DNA of 64,000 bases, from positions 2,333,001 to 2,397,000 of the forward strand of contig NZ_CP162490.1 of assembly GCF_041245805.1 (NCBI RefSeq), given 5' to 3'. Within the stretch, counting starts at the first letter, position 1; the number at the start of each line of letters is the position of its first letter. The translations under genes were made by a program, and so were the position numbers. This document shows positions 56,066 through 64,000 of this stretch, piece after piece. Source of the DNA: Xanthomonas sp. DAR 34887. Lineage in GTDB: Bacteria > Pseudomonadota > Gammaproteobacteria > Xanthomonadales > Xanthomonadaceae. The notes under the pieces were generated by a model. The model was not told where the DNA came from. It made no database searches and worked only from the letters and a program-made list of their open reading frames with translations.

Positions 56066-56590
56066 TCACGGCGCGGCGGCGGGCGCCGGCACCGGATGCA
56101 CCTGTCCGCAACGGCCGCAGGTGCGCAGCGCCTCGGAGGCGTAGAAGCGCGCGAACACCGGCGGAAAATCGGTCTCGATGTCGCGCAGCGGGAAGTACTC
56201 TTCGTACAGCAGATGGTTGCAGTGCTCGCAATACCACTGCAGGCCGTCGTTCTCGTGCGGCAGGCGGCGGCGCTCGATCACCAGGCCCACCGACTCGGGC
56301 AGCCGCTGCGGCGAATGCGGCACCTTCGGCGGCAGCAGGAAGGTCTCGCCGGCGCGGATCGGGATCTCGCGCACCGCGCCGTCCTCCTGGATCCGCAGCA
56401 CCATCTCGCCTTCGAGCTGGTAGAACCACTCCGGGCCCTCGTCGTAGTGGAAGTCCGAGCGCGCGTTCGGTCCGCCGACCGCCATCACGATGAAGTCGCC
56501 GGCGTAGATGCACTTGTTGCCCACCGGCGGCTTCAACAGATGCCGGTGTTCTTCGATCCAGGCGTGCAGGTTCAGCGGAGCGGGAAGCAT
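56066..56590 (-). CDS. nbaC: 3-hydroxyanthranilate 3,4-dioxygenase
   Basis: Non-haem iron cupin dioxygenase opening 3-hydroxyanthranilate to the precursor of quinolinate. 174 residues. The iron site and substrate region are in GGPNARSDFHYDEGPEWFYQ (His/Glu ligands) and FLLPPKVPHSPQRL. The C-terminal rubredoxin-like Cys4 site of the bacterial enzyme is present: WYCEHCNHLL and LRTCGRCGQVHP. Upstream gene of the FUSC-kynU-kmo run. Carbonic anhydrase precedes it by 44 bp on the same strand, so the operon may start there. Confidence 0.96.
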   Translation of the reverse strand: MLPAPLNLHAWIEEHRHLLKPPVGNKCIYAGDFIVMAVGGPNARSDFHYDEGPEWFYQLEGEMVLRIQEDGAVREIPIRAGETFLLPPKVPHSPQRLPESVGLVIERRRLPHENDGLQWYCEHCNHLLYEEYFPLRDIETDFPPVFARFYASEALRTCGRCGQVHPVPAPAAAP

Positions 56591-56634
56591 GCGGTGTCCT
56601 TGGAAGTCGTGTCGGCGCGGGTGCCGCTACCGGC

Positions 56635-57297
56635 TCAGCGGTCCTCGCGGTCCTCGCAGATCCTGGCCAGCGCGGCATCGTAGCGCGGCGCCAGGTCCTC
56701 GATCCGCTCCAGTTCCATGCCCAGGTCGTGCACGCGGCCGTCGCGCAGGCTGTAGACCCAGCCGTGCACGGTCAGTTCCTGGCCAGCGGCCCACGCGTCG
56801 CGCACGATCGAGGTGCGGCTGACGTTGACCACCTGCTCGAGCACGTTGAGCTCGCACAGGCGGGCGTGCTGCAGGGTCACGTCGCCGGCCTGCTGCAGGC
56901 AGCCTTCGTGCTTCTCGGCCACGTCGGTGACGTGGCGGATCCAGTTGTCGACCAGGCCCAGGCGTGCGCGGGTCAGCCCGGCATGCACGCCGCCGCAGCC
57001 GTAGTGGCCGACCACCAGGATGTGCCGCACCTTCAGCACCTCGACCGCGAACTGGATCACCGACAGGCAGTTGAGGTCGGTGTGCACGACGACATTGGCG
57101 ATGTTGCGGTGGACGAACACCTCGCCCGGCGCCATGTCGATGATCTGGTTGGCCGGCACCCGCGAATCCGAGCAGCCGATCCACAGGTATTCCGGGGTCT
57201 GCTGTTTCGACAGGCGGCCGAAGAACTCAGGATCCTCGCGATTGATCCGCTCGGACCAGGCGCGGTTGTTGTGCAGTAGCTGATCGATTTTGCTCAT
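56635..57297 (-). CDS. can: beta-class carbonic anhydrase
   Basis: Interconverts CO2 and bicarbonate for carboxylation reactions. 220 residues, the length of E. coli Can. Zinc and active-site residues: Cys42, Asp44 and Arg46 in WIGCSDSRVPANQI, then His98 and Cys101 in VVGHYGCGGVHAGL. Type II (allosteric) features such as VFVHRNIANVV are kept. It lies upstream of nbaC; whether they share a promoter is not clear. The 132 bp between it and the PaiB-like gene hold nothing recognised. Confidence 0.97.
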   Translation of the reverse strand: MSKIDQLLHNNRAWSERINREDPEFFGRLSKQQTPEYLWIGCSDSRVPANQIIDMAPGEVFVHRNIANVVVHTDLNCLSVIQFAVEVLKVRHILVVGHYGCGGVHAGLTRARLGLVDNWIRHVTDVAEKHEGCLQQAGDVTLQHARLCELNVLEQVVNVSRTSIVRDAWAAGQELTVHGWVYSLRDGRVHDLGMELERIEDLAPRYDAALARICEDREDR

Positions 57298-57429
57298 AGC
57301 CGCGCATTATTCCAGAAGCCGGCGCGCACATGGGCGCGCCGCGGCGGCGCCGCGGACACACGCAGGCGTACGTTGGGTCGGGAGAAGGCGACGCGCCCGC
57401 GTCCGCGATCGTGCGTGGACGCCGGCCAA

Positions 57430-58053
57430 TCAGCGCCGCTGCAGGCGCTCGCGCATCAATGCGGCCACCGCCTGCGCGCCAGGATCGGCCTGCGCCTGCA
57501 GGGCCTGGCTCACCGCCGCCACGTTCGCGGCCGGGTGGTTCTGGCTGAGCTTGAACTTCAGTTCCACCCGTTGCGGCTCGAAACGGAAGCCGACGATGCC
57601 GCGCAGCTGGCGCCGGTGCGCGGCATTGTGCGGCTCGTAGCGCCAGTCGCTGCCGAGCGCGCGCTCGTGGCGTTCGCTGAGCCGGGCCACGATGTCGGCC
57701 AGCAGCGCTTCGTCGTCGCTGACCTGCAGCTGGCCATGCAGCTGCGCGGTGGCGTAGTTCCAGGTCGGCACCCGCGCCATCGCCTCCTTGTCCGGATACC
57801 AGCTCGGCGACACGTAGGCCTGCGGGCCGTGCACGATCAGCAGCGCCGGACCGCGGTGCTGCGCCTGTGGATTGGCGCGCGCCCAGTGGCCTTCGATCAC
57901 GATGCGCGCGCCGTCGCGCCGGTACAGCACCGGCAGCGGGGTGGCGCAGGGCAGGCCCTCGGCGACGGTGACCAGGGTCGCGAACGGGTCGCGCGCGATC
58001 AGCGCGTCGAGCGCATCCAGGTCGGTTTCGGCGAACGCCGGCGGGACGTACAT
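57430..58053 (-). CDS. PaiB-like FMN-binding protein
   Basis: 207 residues of the PaiB family, a split-barrel flavin-binding fold first described as a negative regulator of sporulation and protease genes in Bacillus. Recognised by MYVPPAFAETDLDALDALIA, IEGHWARANPQAQ, VHGPQAYVSPSWYPDKEAM and the C-terminal LRGIVGFRFEPQRVELKFKL with SQNHPA. There is no DNA-binding helix-turn-helix, so a direct repressor role is doubtful. Last gene of a five-gene leftward run starting with asnS, 7 bp after the 104-aa protein. Confidence 0.88.
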   Translation of the reverse strand: MYVPPAFAETDLDALDALIARDPFATLVTVAEGLPCATPLPVLYRRDGARIVIEGHWARANPQAQHRGPALLIVHGPQAYVSPSWYPDKEAMARVPTWNYATAQLHGQLQVSDDEALLADIVARLSERHERALGSDWRYEPHNAAHRRQLRGIVGFRFEPQRVELKFKLSQNHPAANVAAVSQALQAQADPGAQAVAALMRERLQRR

Positions 58054-58060
58054 CGGCCGC

Positions 58061-58375
58061 TCAGGCGCGCGCGCCCAGGGTCTGGGTCATGCGTCCGCGC
58101 AGCGCGGCATCGCTGTCGGCCTGCGGCGGCGCCACATCGCGCAGCGAAAAACCGCGCGCCAGCGCGTCGTCCTCGTCCAGGCCGTCGTAGGCGACGAATT
58201 CGGCGTCGAACAGCGCCGCTTGCGCGGTGTCCTCGCTGTCGTAGCTGAGCGTGTTGCCGTCGCTGTCCAGCACCTCGGCGGTGCCGGCGTCGCGCACGCG
58301 CAGGCGCGCCCACACCAGGATGCGGCCGAGACTGGCCAGGTACCACCGATCGGCGGCGGGTGCGTCTGAAGTCAT
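58061..58375 (-). CDS. small hypothetical protein (104 aa)
   Basis: Unrecognised soluble acidic protein. The N-terminus is ADRWYLASLGRILVWARLRV followed by RDAGTAEVLDSDGNTLSYDS and FDAEFVAYDGLDEDDALARG, suggesting a small beta-rich fold with an acidic middle. The ATG overlaps the stop of the membrane-protein gene by 4 bp (TCAT on the plus strand), and paiB follows after 7 bp. Conserved operon position is the main argument that it is real. It may partner the 101-aa membrane protein. Confidence 0.7.
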   Translation of the reverse strand: MTSDAPAADRWYLASLGRILVWARLRVRDAGTAEVLDSDGNTLSYDSEDTAQAALFDAEFVAYDGLDEDDALARGFSLRDVAPPQADSDAALRGRMTQTLGARA

Positions 58376-58677
58376 GGAATCACCAGGGAAAGCAGCCAGA
58401 GCAGGGCCGCCATGCCCAGGCCGAAGAAGATGGTCAGCAGCGACAGCCAGGCCGGCGTCGCCAACCCGGACAGCGAGCGGTCGCCGAGCGGGCGGTAGCG
58501 GCGCCCCAACAACCAGCCCAGCGCCACCGGCTTGAGAAACGCGCCGGGACCGAACGCCGCCACCAGCGGCGGATGCCGGTCGCGGATATGCACCAGGGTC
58601 AGCGGCCAGAAGATCAGGAACGCGCTGAGTCCGGCGATGGCCACGCCGACGAAGCACAGAGCGAAGAACAGGATCAT
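58372..58677 (-). CDS. small inner-membrane protein (101 aa)
   Basis: Unrecognised. Hydrophobic segments at about 1-25 (MILFFALCFVGVAIAGLSAF), about 45-60 (FGPGAFLKPVALGWLLG) and about 78-101 (SLLTIFFGLGMAALLWLLSL) predict two or three membrane helices with a short Arg-rich loop (GRRYRPLGDRS). It overlaps both neighbours by 4 bp (ATGA-type junctions), so three small genes are translationally coupled here. No functional motif seen. Confidence 0.72.
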   Translation of the reverse strand: MILFFALCFVGVAIAGLSAFLIFWPLTLVHIRDRHPPLVAAFGPGAFLKPVALGWLLGRRYRPLGDRSLSGLATPAWLSLLTIFFGLGMAALLWLLSLVIP

Positions 58678-59051
58678 GGCGCGGCCTCCTCAGCCGGCGC
58701 ATCGAAACGTGCGACGATCTCGATGGGGCCGACGATATTGTCGTTCAGCGCATCGAGCGCCTCGGCCGGGATCCACCATTCGGTGTGGTGCGCGCCGCCC
58801 ACTTTCTGGATCGGATAGGGCGCCAGGAACGTCGCGCGCACGTCGAACCGGGCCACGTAGCCGACACCGCTGTCCTTGACGTTCCAGCGCCCGGCGATCT
58901 CCTCGGCGTAGCGCTGGTTGGTTACCGGATAGAAAATCGGCTGTTCCGGCAGCCGCGGCGGCCAGCGCCGGAACCCGGAGTCGCGCACCAGCGCGAACTC
59001 CTCCGGTCCCAGCGGGCGGTACATGGTCACCGTGGCGTTGGCGTCTGCCAT
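58674..59051 (-). CDS. 'ADP-ribosylation/crystallin J1'-type small protein
   Basis: 125 residues from the ATG at 59051, 4 bp after the asnS stop. TMYRPLGPEEFALVRDSGFR, FPPRLPEQPIFYPVTN-like RRWPPRLPEQPIFYPVTNQR, and GVGYVARFDVRATFLAPYPI match a small family that databases label ADP-ribosylation/crystallin J1, although it lacks the ADP-ribosylglycohydrolase core. Its real function is unknown. Coupled by a 4-bp overlap to the membrane protein gene downstream. Confidence 0.75.
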   Translation of the reverse strand: MADANATVTMYRPLGPEEFALVRDSGFRRWPPRLPEQPIFYPVTNQRYAEEIAGRWNVKDSGVGYVARFDVRATFLAPYPIQKVGGAHHTEWWIPAEALDALNDNIVGPIEIVARFDAPAEEAAP

Positions 59052-59055
59052 CGCC

Positions 59056-60456
<1,401 letters not shown>

Positions 60457-60561
60457 GACTTGAATCCTCGCCGCAGCGACTCGATATGGAACGGGCAAGT
60501 GTACTGGCTGGACCGCAGCGCTTGCGAGGCGTGGCGCGCAGCGGCCGTCGCGCTTCCTCCC

Positions 60562-60567
60562 TATAAT
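60562..60567 (+). promoter_or_regulatory. -10 box of the A-type Fe-S carrier gene
   Basis: A perfect TATAAT, 31 bp before the ATG at 60598. No acceptable -35 at 16-18 bp. It lies in the 141-bp divergent space between asnS and the IscA-like gene. Confidence 0.55.
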
Positions 60568-60597
60568 GACCGTTCGCTGTTCCCGGAGTCGTTCGCC

Positions 60598-60951
60598 ATG
60601 GCCATCCGTCTCACTCCTGTCGCCTTCGAGCGCGTGCAGCGCTTCGTCGCCCAGACCCCTGGCGCGCTGGGCCTGCGCTTCGGCGTCGAACGCACCGGCT
60701 GCTCGGGCTGGGGCCACGTCACCGACCTGGCGCGCGAAGCGCACCCCGACGATGCGGTGTTCGAGCAGGACGGCGTGCGCATCTACGTCGACGCCGCCAG
60801 CCTGCCGCTGGTCGATGGCACCGAGATCGATTTCGCCAAGCAGGGCCTGGGCGAGACCTTCATCTTCCGCAATCCCAATGCCACCGCCGAATGCGGCTGC
60901 GGCGAGAGCTTCACCACCGACGCCGAGCATGCGGCGGCCGCCGCGCGCTGA
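60598..60951 (+). CDS. A-type iron-sulfur cluster carrier (IscA/HesB family)
   Basis: 117 residues, a small scaffold or carrier delivering Fe-S clusters to apo-proteins. The three conserved cysteines are present: Cys35 in VERTGCSGWGH, and Cys99 and Cys101 in ATAECGCGESF. N-terminal MAIRLTPVAFERVQRFVAQ and FAKQGLGETFIFRNPNA are typical. It cannot be assigned to IscA, ErpA or SufA from sequence alone; no isc genes are adjacent, which argues against iscA. The tail AEHAAAAAR is a short extension. Convergent with the phosphopantetheinyl transferase gene, 15 bp apart. Confidence 0.93.
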   Translation: MAIRLTPVAFERVQRFVAQTPGALGLRFGVERTGCSGWGHVTDLAREAHPDDAVFEQDGVRIYVDAASLPLVDGTEIDFAKQGLGETFIFRNPNATAECGCGESFTTDAEHAAAAAR

Positions 60952-60966
60952 GCGCCGGCGCCGCGC

Positions 60967-61800
60967 TCACCACGCGCAATGGGTCAGCACCAGCTGCGGA
61001 TCCAGGTCCAGCCGTGCGTAGCCGATCTCGCAGGTCTGCCCTTCGACGAACTGCGCGCATAGCGTCTCAGTGAGCCGCAGGCGCAGCCGCTGTCGCGCCG
61101 GATCGACCCCGCACACGCGCGCCGCGGCGAAGTCGAAATAGCGCCCGACCGCGCCGAACGCGGCCTTGAACAGGCTTTCCTTGGCCGAGAACAGCGCGGT
61201 CAGCAGTGCGTCGTGCGACCACGCTGCAGTGGCCGCGGCGGCCAGCAGGTCGGCTTCCTGCGCATCGATCGCCACGCCCAGCACGGCCTCGCGCGCTGCC
61301 GGCGCGAGCAGCCGTTCCAGGTCGATGCCGATGCCATGGGCCTGGCCGGCCGGCAACGCCACGGCCGCCGCGCAGCCGTCGCTGTGGGAGATGCTGCCCA
61401 GGCTGCCGGTCGGCCAGCGCGGCTCGCGCGTCGCGCCGATCGCGATCTCGGCCTGCGCCGGCACAGGCCCTAGCGCCTCGCCCAGCGCCAGCCGCGCGGC
61501 CAGGCGCCCGAACAGGAATTCCGCCTGGCGCTTGCGCACGCTGCGCGCGACGCTGTCCGGACAGGCGATCGCCGCGGCGGCGAAGGCCTGCGGCTGGAAG
61601 CGTTCGGCCGCGAAGGCCAGCGCGTACAGCGGCCTGCCGTCGTCCAGCAGGTAGCGGTGTGCGCTGCGCAGGGCGGTGGCGACTGCTGGCGGCAGGTCCA
61701 GCTGCAGCGCCTGGCCGGCGCGCGGGGCAGGGGCGACGTGCAGGCTGGCGCTCAATGCGCGTCCCCGGCGGACCTGCCGCAGGAGCGTGCGCCGCCGCAT
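60967..61800 (-). CDS. 4'-phosphopantetheinyl transferase (Sfp/EntD type)
   Basis: Transfers phosphopantetheine from CoA to carrier proteins of nonribosomal peptide, polyketide or fatty-acid synthesis. 277 residues from the ATG at 61800. Motifs: KRQAEFLFGRLAARLALGEA near residue 110, GSISHSDGCAAAVAL, the Mg-binding GIGIDLERLL, and the C-terminal signature LFSAKESLFKAAFGAVGRYF. The EntD-like order suits a broad-specificity enzyme. No synthetase gene is in the window, so the substrate lies elsewhere. Start uncertain: the first 20 residues are Arg-rich (MRRRTLLRQVRRGRALSA). Confidence 0.88.
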   Translation of the reverse strand: MRRRTLLRQVRRGRALSASLHVAPAPRAGQALQLDLPPAVATALRSAHRYLLDDGRPLYALAFAAERFQPQAFAAAAIACPDSVARSVRKRQAEFLFGRLAARLALGEALGPVPAQAEIAIGATREPRWPTGSLGSISHSDGCAAAVALPAGQAHGIGIDLERLLAPAAREAVLGVAIDAQEADLLAAAATAAWSHDALLTALFSAKESLFKAAFGAVGRYFDFAAARVCGVDPARQRLRLRLTETLCAQFVEGQTCEIGYARLDLDPQLVLTHCAW

Positions 61801-62156
61801 GGTGGCGCTGGATTGGCCGCAAGGTCGCGGCCGGCAGCAGCGGCCAGGGCGAGCGGTTGCGCGCAACGCGGCATGGCGTCGGTGGCTGAGGGCGCGGGCA
61901 GGCTGTGGTTCACCCGGCCAGTGTCGCAAAACCGGCGCCGGCGCGGCAGCGACGGCCCCGGCCGGCGCATCGTTTGCAGCAGGCGGCACCCGCCGTGCAT
62001 GCGCGTACGGCCGCCAACTTGCGGTGCGGCGCCTGCGCTGCCATACTTTCCGGCTTCCTGCGCCCGTCGTGGCGGGATCCCTTGCCCCACCGCACCCGTC
62101 CTGGGCCTGGCGGGGGGCTGTCCGGCCCTCGGGCCACATCCGAAAGGTATAACCAC
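61801..62156. other. upstream region and leader of the rpsF operon
   Basis: 356 bp with no supported gene. It contains the promoter candidate at 62019-62047 and a GC-rich leader of about 100 nt. S6:S18-type autoregulatory leaders are known upstream of rpsF in many bacteria. The segment from 62120 to 62156 (CCGGCCCTCGGGCC hairpin, then ATCCGAAAGGTATAACC) is a candidate but was not resolved. Confidence 0.5.
62019..62047 (+). promoter_or_regulatory. promoter candidate of the rpsF-rpsR-rplI operon
   Basis: TTGCGG at 62019-62024, a 17-bp spacer and CATACT at 62042-62047. Transcription would start near 62054, giving a leader of about 100 nt before rpsF. Hexamer matches are moderate (3/6 and 4/6). 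Confidence 0.5.
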
Positions 62157-62591
62157 ATGAGTCGTCATTACGAAATCGTGTTCCTGGTCCATCCGGACCA
62201 GAGCGAGCAGGTCCCGGCCATGATCGAGCGCTACAAGTCGCTGGTCGAGAACGGCAGCGGCACCATCCACCGCCTGGAAGACTGGGGCCGCCGCCAGCTG
62301 GCGTACCCGATCCAGAACCTGGTGAAGGCGCACTACGTCATGCTCAACATCGAAGTGGACCAGGCCATCCTGGCCGAACTGGTCGAGAGCTTCCGCTTCA
62401 ACGACGCCGTGCTGCGCCACCTGGTGATCAAGCGCGACGGCGCGGACACCGAGCAGTCGCTGATCATGAAGAGCAAGGACGAGAAGGGCGACAAGCCCGA
62501 GCGTAGCGAGCGTCGTCGCCGCGACGACGAGGAAGGCGATGCGCCTGCCGCCGCCACCGATACCGACGGCGACGCCGCCGAAGCCGCCTAA
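62157..62591 (+). CDS. rpsF: 30S ribosomal protein bS6
   Basis: Binds 16S rRNA with bS18 in the platform of the small subunit. 144 residues. The ferredoxin-like fold opens MSRHYEIVFLVHPDQSEQVP and contains LEDWGRRQLAYPIQNLVKAHYV (read as two segments) and LRHLVIKRDG. A charged C-terminal tail from about residue 103 (KDEKGDKPERSERRRRDDEE, then Ala/Asp-rich) is longer than in many species. In E. coli this tail receives added glutamates. First gene of the operon, 11 bp before rpsR. Confidence 0.97.
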   Translation: MSRHYEIVFLVHPDQSEQVPAMIERYKSLVENGSGTIHRLEDWGRRQLAYPIQNLVKAHYVMLNIEVDQAILAELVESFRFNDAVLRHLVIKRDGADTEQSLIMKSKDEKGDKPERSERRRRDDEEGDAPAAATDTDGDAAEAA

Positions 62592-62602
62592 GGAGCACTG
62601 CC

Positions 62603-62833
62603 ATGTCCAAGTTCTTCCGTCGCCGCAAGTTCTGCAAGTTCACCGCCGAGGGCGTCAAAGAGATCGACTACAAGGATCTCAACACCCTGCGCCAGTACCT
62701 CACCGAGAACGGCAAGATCGTGCCGAGCCGCGTGACCGGCACCAAGTCCAAGTACCAGCGCCAGCTGGCCACGGCGGTCAAGCGCGCGCGTTTCCTGGCG
62801 CTGATCCCGTACACGGACAACCACGATATCTAA
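62603..62833 (+). CDS. rpsR: 30S ribosomal protein bS18
   Basis: Forms a heterodimer with bS6 on 16S rRNA. 76 residues, normal length. MSKFFRRRKFCKFTAEGVKE, IDYKDLNTLRQYLTENGKIV and RQLATAVKRARFLALIPYTD are the conserved blocks. AAGGAG lies 8 bases before the ATG. Followed by 161 bp with two strong hairpins before rplI. Confidence 0.98.
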   Translation: MSKFFRRRKFCKFTAEGVKEIDYKDLNTLRQYLTENGKIVPSRVTGTKSKYQRQLATAVKRARFLALIPYTDNHDI

Positions 62834-62852
62834 TCCGAGTCCCTCGGAAGAG

Positions 62853-62916
62853 CCCGCACATCCATGTGCGGGGATCTAACGAACAGCCCGCGTGGGCCGG
62901 CATAGACGGCCCACGC
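62853..62916 (+). promoter_or_regulatory. two strong stem-loops between rpsR and rplI
   Basis: The first is CCCGCACAT-CC-ATGTGCGGG (62853-62872), a perfect 9-bp stem with a CC loop. The second is GCGTGGGCC (62890-62898), a 9-nt loop and GGCCCACGC (62908-62916), again 9 perfect pairs. Neither is followed by a T-run, so they are not terminators. They could slow exonucleases, guide RNase cleavage or regulate rplI translation separately from rpsF-rpsR. Confidence 0.7.
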
Positions 62917-62994
62917 AGGCGACTCTCTCCCGTCCTATTCGGACAGCAAACGTTGCGTCGGCGAGCCGGCGCTAACGAATAACGGAGCAAAACC

Positions 62995-63444
62995 ATGCAA
63001 CTGATTCTTCTGCAGAAAGTGACCAACCTGGGTGGCCTCGGCGACAAGGTCGACGTCAAGCCGGGCTACGGCCGCAACTACCTGGTGCCGCAGGGCAAGG
63101 CCGTGCCGGCCACCGCCGCCAACATCGCCGAGTTCGAGGCCAAGCGCGCCGATTACGAAGCCAAGGCGAAGTCGATCCATGCCGACGCCGAGGCCCGTGC
63201 GGCCAAGCTGGAAGGCGCCAGCGTGACGGTCAAGGCCAACGCGTCCACCGAAGGCAAGCTGTACGGCTCGGTCGGCCCGCGCGACATCGCCGAGGCGTTC
63301 ACCGCCGCCGGCCTGCCGCTGGAAAAGGGCGAAGTGGTGCTGGGCGAAGGCGCGTTCCGCAACATCGGCGAGTACGAGGTGCTGGTGCGCCTGCACGCCG
63401 ACGTCGAGACCACGGTCAAGGTCGTGGTCGAAGCCGAAGCCTGA
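62995..63444 (+). CDS. rplI: 50S ribosomal protein bL9
   Basis: Binds 23S rRNA at the L1 stalk base and bridges between ribosomes. 149 residues, as in E. coli. N-terminal domain: MQLILLQKVTNLGGLGDKVD, VKPGYGRNYLVPQGKAVPAT. A long connecting helix follows (EFEAKRADYEAKAKSIHADA), then the C-terminal domain (LYGSVGPRDIAEAFTAAGLP). GGAG lies 9 bases before the ATG. Last gene of the operon, with an intrinsic terminator 20 bp after the stop. Confidence 0.98.
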   Translation: MQLILLQKVTNLGGLGDKVDVKPGYGRNYLVPQGKAVPATAANIAEFEAKRADYEAKAKSIHADAEARAAKLEGASVTVKANASTEGKLYGSVGPRDIAEAFTAAGLPLEKGEVVLGEGAFRNIGEYEVLVRLHADVETTVKVVVEAEA

Positions 63445-63464
63445 TCCACGGCTTCATGCTGTAC

Positions 63465-63497
63465 CGAAACGGGCACCGCAAGGTGCCCGTTTCGTTT
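63465..63497 (+). terminator. intrinsic terminator of the rpsF-rpsR-rplI operon
   Basis: CGAAACGGGCACC (63465-63477), loop GCAA, GGTGCCCGTTTCG (63482-63494), then TTT. The 13-bp perfect stem ends in A/T pairs and a short T stretch, good for factor-independent termination. Confidence 0.88.
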
Positions 63498-63531
63498 GCG
63501 CGCTCCGGCCCCGGCCCCCGCTGGGTGCCGT

Positions 63532-63537
63532 TATACT
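63532..63537 (+). promoter_or_regulatory. -10 candidate upstream of smc
   Basis: TATACT at 63532-63537 in otherwise GC-rich sequence, 135 bp before the smc ATG and after the rplI terminator. No good -35 at the expected distance. Confidence 0.4.
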
Positions 63538-63672
63538 CATCGGTTCGTGCCCGTTTCATGTCCGGCGATCGTAGGTGTATCAAGGACTTGAAAGCGGGAC
63601 TTCACCTGGATATTCATTAGCGGCAGCGCGTGCCGGCCCGGCGGCCGCCGCCTGCCATGGATTGCCTGCCTC

Positions 63673-64000
63673 ATGCGCCTGTCGACCATCAAGCTGTCCG
63701 GCTTCAAGTCCTTCGTCGATCCGACCACGCTGCACTTGCCGACCAACATGACCGGCATCGTCGGTCCGAACGGCTGCGGCAAGTCGAACATCATCGACGC
63801 GGTGCGCTGGGTGATGGGCGAAAGCTCGGCCAGCCGCCTGCGCGGCGACTCGCTGACCGACGTGATCTTCTCCGGCTCCTCGGCGCGCAAACCGGTGTCG
63901 CAGGCCACGGTGGAGCTGATCTTCGACAACTCCGACCACACCATTTCCGGCGAGTACGCCTCCTTCAACGAGATCTCGGTCAAGCGCCAGGTCAGCCGCG
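63673..64000 (+). CDS. smc: chromosome segregation ATPase SMC, N-terminal part only
   Basis: Condensin-like ATPase organising and segregating the chromosome. About 109 residues are in the window and the gene runs off the right edge. MRLSTIKLSGFKSFVDPTTL is the canonical start. Walker A is GPNGCGKS (residues 31-38), followed by NIIDAVRWVMGESSASRLRG with the Q/R-loop region and VIFSGSSARKPVSQATVELI. The gamma-proteobacterial norm is MukB, but Xanthomonads keep SMC, which agrees with the proposed family. Confidence 0.95.
   Translation, partial: MRLSTIKLSGFKSFVDPTTLHLPTNMTGIVGPNGCGKSNIIDAVRWVMGESSASRLRGDSLTDVIFSGSSARKPVSQATVELIFDNSDHTISGEYASFNEISVKRQVSR

Overview
The window is GC-rich chromosomal DNA of a gammaproteobacterium of the family Xanthomonadaceae, most likely Xanthomonas or a close relative. 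The evidence is the kynurenine-to-quinolinate genes in a bacterium, the split metH next to an ArsR-methyltransferase regulator, the GTAG-headed REP elements, the GGGATTGGGGATT-type intergenic repeats and the general gene content. The call rests on protein recognition, not on a database search.

Layout. 1-4.5 kb: 2-oxoglutarate dehydrogenase operon read leftwards (sucA, sucB, lpdA cut by the window edge). 4.6-9.7 kb: leftward GNAT protein, ribosomal oxygenase RoxA, purB and a CNNM/CBS membrane protein. 10.1-13 kb: rightward DUF3829 lipoprotein and fumC. 13.3-17.8 kb: leftward operon of a small exported peptide, a YtrA-type GntR repressor, an ABC ATPase and permease and three exported proteins, with a strong promoter that carries an operator. 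17.9-24.9 kb: rightward glutathione peroxidase, FKBP isomerase, ugd, slyX, DUF2058 protein, OafA/SGNH acyltransferase and an outer-membrane protein. 25-30 kb: methionine synthase split into two genes behind a SahR-like regulator with a 28-bp palindromic operator. 30-42 kb: acyl-CoA dehydrogenase, twin terminators, a TetR-controlled RND efflux operon and the giant NAD-glutamate dehydrogenase. 42-46 kb: a membrane-anchored protein, NAD kinase, 5'-nucleotidase and a spermidine-synthase-like protein.

45.8-48.1 kb is the accessory part. A tandem array of 456-bp REP-rich repeats is interrupted by a complete IS110-family element. A second, uninterrupted copy of the same site lies 0.5 kb away and fixes the element ends to the base: CT core, insertion at the foot of a REP hairpin. 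The 240-bp non-coding left end folds into two internal loops. Their arms match the REP target and the element's own ends, which is the layout of an IS110 bridge RNA. A promoter is predicted to form only when the ends join in a circle.

48.2-57.3 kb: DUF2939 and DUF2461 proteins, exonuclease I, the kynurenine operon (nbaC, a FUSC-type transporter, kynU, kmo) and a beta-carbonic anhydrase. 57.4-61.8 kb: PaiB-like protein, three small proteins and asnS leftwards, an A-type Fe-S carrier rightwards, and a phosphopantetheinyl transferase. 62-64 kb: rpsF-rpsR-rplI with an intrinsic terminator, then the start of smc. No tRNA, rRNA or CRISPR array was seen.

Genes are tightly packed and several operons use 4-bp ATGA or GTGA overlaps. 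Two families of short repeats shape the spaces between them: GTAG-type REPs and GGGATTGGGGATT inverted repeats. The second family has also entered coding sequence, adding 24 in-frame residues to the activation domain of MetH and the C-terminal tail of the SahR-like regulator.
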